Assembly: GCA_002221725.1 (NCBI GenBank)
Contig: NJFT01000008.1
Coordinates: forward strand, 62,001 to 126,000
Direction of reading: 5' to 3'
DNA: 64,000 bases
DNA from: Scedosporium boydii
Taxonomy: Eukaryota; Ascomycota; Sordariomycetes; Microascales; Microascaceae
In this document: piece after piece, positions 58,437 through 64,000 of the stretch
Layout: each line of letters opens with the position of its first letter
Position numbering within the stretch: the first letter of the stretch is position 1
The notes under the pieces: model-generated
Told to the model about the DNA's origin: nothing
The model's input: the letters and a program-made list of their open reading frames with translations, nothing else
Database searches by the model: none
Position numbers and translations under genes: made by a program

Positions 58437-60839
58437 CTAGTCAAAGACGGCATCCTCCTTAAATACTCCGAGCACTCGCACCCAAACAAGCTCGTTCGTA
58501 CACAATGTATACAGCGGCACTATCTTACCGTCATCCTTCTTCCAAGAGCCCGGGTCTTGGAAGTCCCGACAAACCCACCCAGCTTCATCTTCGCTACGCC
58601 CTTTAGGGCGCACTGATGAGTACGGCTCCCACCAAGCTGCCCGCAAAACCACCAGCGCAGGCCCGTCAAGGCTCTGAACTTTGATGAGGAGCTGGCCGCT
58701 CTCCATTAACGTGTTGGTTTCCTTGGGCCGGTCGATGGAGAAGCCGTCATCGGCTGATCTCGACCATATTGCTCCGAACGGGCCTTGCTTTTCGAGCCCC
58801 ATTTTCCTCTCGAGCCGCATTAGAATCGTCAACAAGGTTTTCGAATCGATGCCAGTAACAGCCGATACTTCTGTCAGAGTCTTGCACCGCACTCGTCCCT
58901 GTATAAAGTCTCTCCATGGCCAGTTCTCGACGCGGATCGACTTGGCTAGGATCGTCAGGAATCCGGCCAAGAGCCACGTAAACATGGCAATGTTGAAAGG
59001 ATCTACGCCGGGAATCTTTTCGCCAATGGTAAACCCCGCAAGTAAGCCACCAGTCACGAGGAATGCGCAGCCTCCAAGGACGCCCCAAGGATACCGCCAA
59101 TACGGAATTGTGATGGCCTTGGCTTCGATGGTCCAGGTTTGTACTTTCTCCATGGCGGTCTTATACTTGTCTCGTGTTTGAATAAGCCCATTCCGGAGGC
59201 TTGGCTCGCTCGTATTTGTGTTTATCATGTCGACGTTCCTGGACCCTGACAGCAGGCGTCCATCTACTAACGCAAAGTTTTTTGCAAGTCGAGTTTCTGA
59301 TGGAGAGCATACATCGGTATTCCGGATAAAATTTGGTCGTTTTTCGAGGTAAGCCCCCGTTTGGACCCTGAAGGTACCGAGGAATTTCAACTCTTCGAAG
59401 AACCGCACCGGCTTGTCCGGACCTGCTCTGAGGAATGCTATCGTCGACATAGCTTTGAGATACGCCGGCGTGTGGCCGCAGAGAAAGAGATATGGGAGGA
59501 GTCCTTCAATAACTGGGGCCATTTTAGTCAGAGGTAGTCTGTTGCTCTTCGGCTTTGAGTCGAGTTGACCATCATCTTCCAACTCAGTCCACTTCCACGC
59601 AAGAGTGGTTGTCTTCGCCGAAGGCTCGCTTCTCACTGTCCGCGCAAGCCTTTCCCATGTTTCGAGGCATAGGTTCGCAGCATACCCGGCACATCGAATC
59701 TCCATAGGATTTCCACCGACTCCGATACTTCCATCCCTCTCGGAGCAGAGTCGTATCCTGTCGCCGCACATTCTGCTGGAATCAACTTGGGGAGCCTCGA
59801 AGATAGTAACGGACGTTTCGAATACATCGGAATCTAAACCCGAGTTCTCGTCCTGCTCCAGGCCCTCCAGAACCATCATCAGGAGCGCCGAAACACCAAA
59901 GTGAAATGAATCCATCACCTCCAAGTACCGCCTCCCTGAGTCTACTGAGTCGGCCCAAAGAACCTCACGCTGCTTCGTCGCTGTCGTGTCCCCCGCAGCC
60001 TGGGGGGATTCCCTGGGCTCATGTTCGAAAAGGGAATATATTTTCTGGGAGCTAGCCATGCGGCTTCGAACCTCACGAGTCCCCTCTAAGCAGATGGAAA
60101 CTGCACGGGGTAGATCAAAAACGAGGACCTTCAGTTTGGCGGCCATCTTAGCAATTGTTGCCACACAGTTTTCTACCCAAAAGTCGCCGTCCAGAGTGTG
60201 CAATAGGATCCTGATCATGACACCGGTGAGGTAGTCGACAAGAGCGTGGACACATTCGTCGTTATATTCCTTCAGCCGTAACGCCTTCGAATACCGCAGT
60301 TTGACTAGATCCGGGTCAAACTCCTTGACAAGGGTGGTGTGCGAAACCTCGTACAGTTTAAAGTTGGCAAGGCCCGGTTCCAGCTCGATCAAGATCAGCT
60401 CGTTGTCATGGATGAAGATGTCAAGACAGTATCGGAGCTGAAGTGCCAGCTGTTGGAGCTTGGAGTATCCGTTTCTATCAGCGTTTCCAAAGTGGTTCTC
60501 TGCATCTTCAAGCGTGTTCTGGCGTGTCCCATTCGCAACTTCGACGAGCCGATCAACTTCCAGCTCCCACAACTTGAGCTCCTTAGCAGCGGCGATTCCA
60601 TACGGCTCGAGATCATCGAACTTGGGCAGATCATTCATCTCAAAGCCCGGTCGAACTTCGAAGGACTCATAGTTCCTTAACTTTTCCTTGATTGCCGTCG
60701 CGTCGATTTCCAGTGATTTTTTTGGTTTTACAAACTCATCTTGGCCAGCAAGATCATCTGGCTGGATGAATGGCCTCTGATACTCGTAAAACCTCTGGTA
60801 TTGCCGCCTCGCAGTCGGGGTTCTTCGCGTTCGATTCAT
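58437..60839 (-). CDS. Large membrane protein of unknown function
   Basis: A single minus-strand exon encodes 800 residues from the ATG at 60839; the frame extends upstream only through non-ATG codons. Residues 1-600 are soluble-looking, with helical stretches (KLQQLALQLRYCLDIF) and an acidic mid-region. Two hydrophobic segments near 635-660 and 665-685 (WGVLGGCAFLVTGGLLAGFTIG and FNIAMFTWLLAGFLTILA, read in parts) suggest a hairpin membrane anchor. After it, NWPWRDFIQGRVRCKTLTEVSAVTGIDSKTLL resembles a helix-turn-helix-like region. I recall similar fungal proteins labelled modin, but that is uncertain and the biochemical role is unknown. It is divergently paired with the AAA ATPase gene across 590 bp, which may reflect a shared promoter. 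Confidence 0.7.
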   Translation of the reverse strand: MNRTRRTPTARRQYQRFYEYQRPFIQPDDLAGQDEFVKPKKSLEIDATAIKEKLRNYESFEVRPGFEMNDLPKFDDLEPYGIAAAKELKLWELEVDRLVEVANGTRQNTLEDAENHFGNADRNGYSKLQQLALQLRYCLDIFIHDNELILIELEPGLANFKLYEVSHTTLVKEFDPDLVKLRYSKALRLKEYNDECVHALVDYLTGVMIRILLHTLDGDFWVENCVATIAKMAAKLKVLVFDLPRAVSICLEGTREVRSRMASSQKIYSLFEHEPRESPQAAGDTTATKQREVLWADSVDSGRRYLEVMDSFHFGVSALLMMVLEGLEQDENSGLDSDVFETSVTIFEAPQVDSSRMCGDRIRLCSERDGSIGVGGNPMEIRCAGYAANLCLETWERLARTVRSEPSAKTTTLAWKWTELEDDGQLDSKPKSNRLPLTKMAPVIEGLLPYLFLCGHTPAYLKAMSTIAFLRAGPDKPVRFFEELKFLGTFRVQTGAYLEKRPNFIRNTDVCSPSETRLAKNFALVDGRLLSGSRNVDMINTNTSEPSLRNGLIQTRDKYKTAMEKVQTWTIEAKAITIPYWRYPWGVLGGCAFLVTGGLLAGFTIGEKIPGVDPFNIAMFTWLLAGFLTILAKSIRVENWPWRDFIQGRVRCKTLTEVSAVTGIDSKTLLTILMRLERKMGLEKQGPFGAIWSRSADDGFSIDRPKETNTLMESGQLLIKVQSLDGPALVVLRAAWWEPYSSVRPKGRSEDEAGWVCRDFQDPGSWKKDDGKIVPLYTLCTNELVWVRVLGVFKEDAVFD

Positions 60840-61430
60840 CTTCGATATTAACTGTACCAATCAGTGCAAGAGATTCTCCTCGAGATCGACGCATTATGTC
60901 AAATCTGGAGACCCGTGATGACGATAACGATGGCGCGTGTTTTAATAGGCAAGAGCGCAAGGCTGCGAGACCATTCTCCAGCATGAAAGGGGGCCTCCAG
61001 TGATCCTTTGCATGCCCCCCTCCCTCATCCCCTTTTAGGGTGAGCGAGATAGCTTCTGCCTAACAGTACTTTTACTTGTCATGCACGCAGATGTCACCTT
61101 GCTGCAAGGCTCGACTTATTGGATTTTGGGGCGGCGAGCAGCTCATCCTATTGGAACAACTTTTTGGCAATTTATACAATTTCTGTCAGACGATGATGCG
61201 GTATTCCCTGTCGTTAGCTGTACCCGTCTAAGCCTCGCTGGTCTTGGGTTCATGGGCAAGGCTCTCTTCTTATTGAGAGCCCTCTTTCCATTCTCTGGTC
61301 ATATGTCTAAAATATACGTGTTAGAAACAGATTTTGTTCTTAATTTCTCATTTGGAATGATATTTTTAATGAACTCCAAACCTTTCCGAGAGGCCTAACC
61401 TATACCCGCTATTTCCTACCCACGCCATCA
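60840..61430. promoter_or_regulatory. Divergent promoter between membrane protein and AAA ATPase
   Basis: A 590 bp region between head-to-head start codons at 60839 and 61431. A 105-codon plus-strand frame at 61081-61398 is hydrophobic in part but has no family features and ends just before the AAA start; I do not call it. Shared regulation is possible but not shown. Confidence 0.5.
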
Positions 61431-63862
61431 ATGTCGGAGCTCTCCAGCGACAGTGGCTTCCAGCAGTATGTCCAAGCGACAGAAAACCGGTGGCGTCGCA
61501 GTGACGATGATGATAGCGAGGATGAACCCGAAGTTTTCTATGATAAAGAGCTTGTCGACATCACCGACTACAGACCCATGTACTCAATAATGGGTCAGGT
61601 TGCCAAAACAACCGGCTTCAAGTTACGAAAGGGCCTAGTTGACAACAAGTTTGGAAACAAGTCTTTACTCCTTCGTCGAGTCATTTATGAGGATCCCTCA
61701 AAGGTTCCAACCATCAGACTTGAAATTCAATCCGACACTCTCCAGCAATGGTTCCGCGATACCACCTCAGGGCTAACGACGATTAATGTGAATCGTAACC
61801 CCATCATGATCGACAAGCCTTTCAAAGAGGTCTTCTGGTTCCGGGAACAAATTGACAAAGCTATCGCCGATACTCACGAACCGGATCTCAAGGCCGAGTT
61901 GAAGCTTCTAAAGGAATTTGAGAGGGAATACATGAAGACGTCTATCACGGACATCACAACCTTTAAGAACACTGGGAGGATCTCACTAGAGTATCTGTGG
62001 GCACTGTTCCGCCCTGGAGAAATTATCGTACTGCAAAACACCAAGGCATCATGGGCAACGGTTTCGTGGTGCGCAACGGTCAAGAGCTTTGAGTATCTGG
62101 TGACCAAGGGAGCTATTGTTGGTTGGCAACTCGTTTACTGGTGGACCGGATTTGATGGTCGAAAGTTTGGGCGGATGGAGGGAACCGAAACTTTCGGAAC
62201 CTTTTCCGATGTCGTCGAGATTGCTTCTCTCCCGGCATTTCCCCTGGGGTTCCATGCGGATGAGAATCGGCTCAAAGAAACGCTGATCAGAGATGGCCGA
62301 GAGTATCAGCGACTCTGCCAAGATAGCCTGCCCTCGAGGGACCTCAACAAGTTCGGAAGAACCGGGGCGCATCGGAGATATGCCGGCCCTTTGTGGACGG
62401 CCAGAAGCCCGTTTGAGAGTCGGGATGGCTGTCGATTTTACGACGCGCCCTCTCACGAGGTCTGTGTATTTGTTACTTTTTTCATCCGAAAGAGACCGAA
62501 ATACTCATCCTGAGATTTAAATTACAGATTAGAAGTCGGGTGGTGGTTGACCCCGTGGGATTTGTCGGCGAATTTCCAAGTTTTCGAGATACCATCACCG
62601 CGCAGACCACGCACGATCGTGTAGCTTCTGACGATTCTAGCATATCATCCTTCCATTTTTCTTTCCATTCCGTCCCTAGCATCATAGAGATAGGCGAGAC
62701 CGTCGACGAAGAGTCACAAGACCTTTCCGATGAGCTCCTAATGACATGCCCACCGTTAATTGCGGCCTTTTCCTTTTCACTAAAACGATGGGGTCTTATC
62801 CTCGTTCGAGGCGTCAAGGACATACAGTGGGAAGGGGAGTCCTTCGGCCACCTACAACTTGGCGAGACATACAAGACAATCATAAAACGGGTAGTGACTG
62901 GCCACCAGTCACGCAGACAGGTACCGGTAGCAGAAGCGTCGGAAAGAAGCGAAAACGGTCCCAGATTTGACGACTTCATTTCTTCAAAAGGACGCGGTCT
63001 TGTCTTCCTCTTACATGGACCCCCGGGCACCGGAAAAACTATGACAGCTGGTACGTCAATGTGTGTGGAGTTTCATTTGGGCCCTCGTCCCCCTCTGTTC
63101 GTGTTGCATGTCCATTATACTTAATCCGCCTTTTCGGGCTAACACGAAGAGCAACTTGGGTAGAAAGCATTGCCGAATGCGTCCAGAGCCCCCTTTACAG
63201 CGTAACTGGTGGCGAGTTGGGGACCCATGTAGAACAGGTGGAAGAGGTCTTGAGAGTCGTGTTTAGCAGGATTAATCGCTGGAAAGCATTTCTGCTCATT
63301 GATGAAGCGGATACTTTTATGGCCCAACGTCGCGACGACAGCATTGACAGGAATGCTTTAATATCTGGTATCTTCAATATCCACTCCCCCCCTTCCCGCA
63401 TGTTTCTAATATCCGATCTTTTTTCGACCCGAAGGCGAAGTTAGATAAAATGCTAACCACCTCTCCCTAGTCCTCCTTCGGCAACTGGAATACCAATCCG
63501 GCATCATATTCCTCACTAGCAACCGTATCGAGGATTTCGACACGGCTTTCCACTCACGTATCCATATGACCATCGAATACAAGCCCCTTATCGAGGATCA
63601 GCGTCAGCAGATTTGGCGCGGCCTCGTCACCAGGGCTGGATGGTCATTTAGCGATGAGGAATATGCGAAATTGGCTACTCTTCCCGTCGATGGCCGTCTT
63701 ATTAAGAATATTTTGGGCGTCGTTTCTAATCTTGTTAAGGATCGGGCTGACGGCGGCGTTTCATTTGAGGATGTACGGATGTTGATACCCTTGATGGTTG
63801 TACCGAAGGATAATAAGGACCTGGCAGCCGCTCTTGAGAAGTTTTCGTCAAGTCAGATATGA
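61431..63862 (+). CDS. DUF7025-AAA family ATPase
   Basis: Four exons (61431-62459, 62528-63050, 63152-63367, 63471-63862) give 719 residues. The N-terminal 400 residues carry an acidic stretch (SDDDDSEDEPE) and a DUF7025-type region (TVSWCATVKSFEYL, GWQLVYWWTGFDGRKFG, LPAFPLGFH). The AAA module has Walker A GPPGTGKT at 507-514, Walker B FLLIDEADTF with Asp568-Glu569, sensor 1 FLTSNR, and an arginine-finger-like AFHSRIHMTIEY. Intron 2 interrupts just after the Walker A (MTA/ATWVESIAE). Such fungal proteins are cytosolic or membrane-associated AAA ATPases of unknown substrate, most similar in their ATPase to the BCS1/spastin-like branch. The gene is divergently paired with the 800-residue membrane protein. 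Confidence 0.88.
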
Positions 63863-64000
63863 ACTCTCTCGCCTCTGTCTCGCTTCTTCACCAGCCGGAG
63901 TTCGAATTTTGATACCCAGTTGTACGCCGATGTGGAAGGCTAGGTAGTCAACGTAAGGCTCGGTCGATAATACAAAGACAGGTTATTTAATGCATACACT

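Overview
The window looks like a chromosome arm segment of a filamentous ascomycete (Pezizomycotina, most likely Sordariomycetes). The genes carry short GT-AG introns of about 50-120 bp and lie on both strands between long intergenic spacers. The gene set is typical of that group: a GH10 xylanase with a fungal cellulose-binding module, a Zn(II)2Cys6 regulator, a TauD-like dioxygenase and a DUF7025-type AAA ATPase. I see no operons, phage or CRISPR arrays. I found no tRNA or 5S gene and no intact transposon. All exon boundaries were worked out by eye from splice signals, reading phase and protein-family continuity.

Layout. 0.6-1.1 kb: TEN1 telomere protein. 3.6-5.4 kb: secreted GH10 xylanase with CBM1. 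7.2-8.7 kb: TauD/TfdA-like dioxygenase, with a 12-bp motif repeated three times upstream. 9.3-11.8 kb (minus): zinc-cluster transcription factor with a four-codon first exon. 12.5-13.5 kb: unexplained 336-codon open frame. 14.3-16.8 kb: membrane-anchored amidase with 11 exons. 18.1 kb: UPS1-like lipid transfer protein. 19.6-22.9 kb: ERCC6L2-like SNF2 ATPase. 23.5-25.2 kb: methionine aminopeptidase 2. 27.3 kb: UPS2-like protein. 29.4-35.5 kb (minus): methyltransferase, Prp2 splicing helicase, and a PRXL2/AhpC-TSA-like redox protein.

37.9-38.9 kb: coiled-coil gene broken by an in-frame TAG. 40-41 kb: GT8 glycosyltransferase. 43.3-44 kb: small unknown protein. 44.8-46 kb (minus): RAE1/GLE2. 46.6-47.2 kb: RNase MRP RNA, a non-coding gene recognised here from its CR-I and CR-V elements and its closing helix. 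47.9-49.3 kb (minus): conserved unknown protein. 52.7-53.9 kb (minus): branched-chain aminotransferase. 56-57.9 kb (minus): CTP:phosphoethanolamine cytidylyltransferase. 58.4-60.8 kb (minus) and 61.4-63.9 kb (plus): a divergent pair of a large membrane protein and a DUF7025-AAA ATPase.

Most genes are unrelated housekeeping functions. A loose theme is mitochondrial and phosphatidylethanolamine lipid metabolism (UPS1, UPS2, ECT1) and RNA processing (Prp2, RAE1, RNase MRP RNA). The most useful observations are the RNase MRP RNA gene, a SUMO-type motif cluster flanked by two SIM-like sequences in the ERCC6L2-like protein, recurring 9-12 bp intergenic motifs, and the nonsense-interrupted coiled-coil gene.
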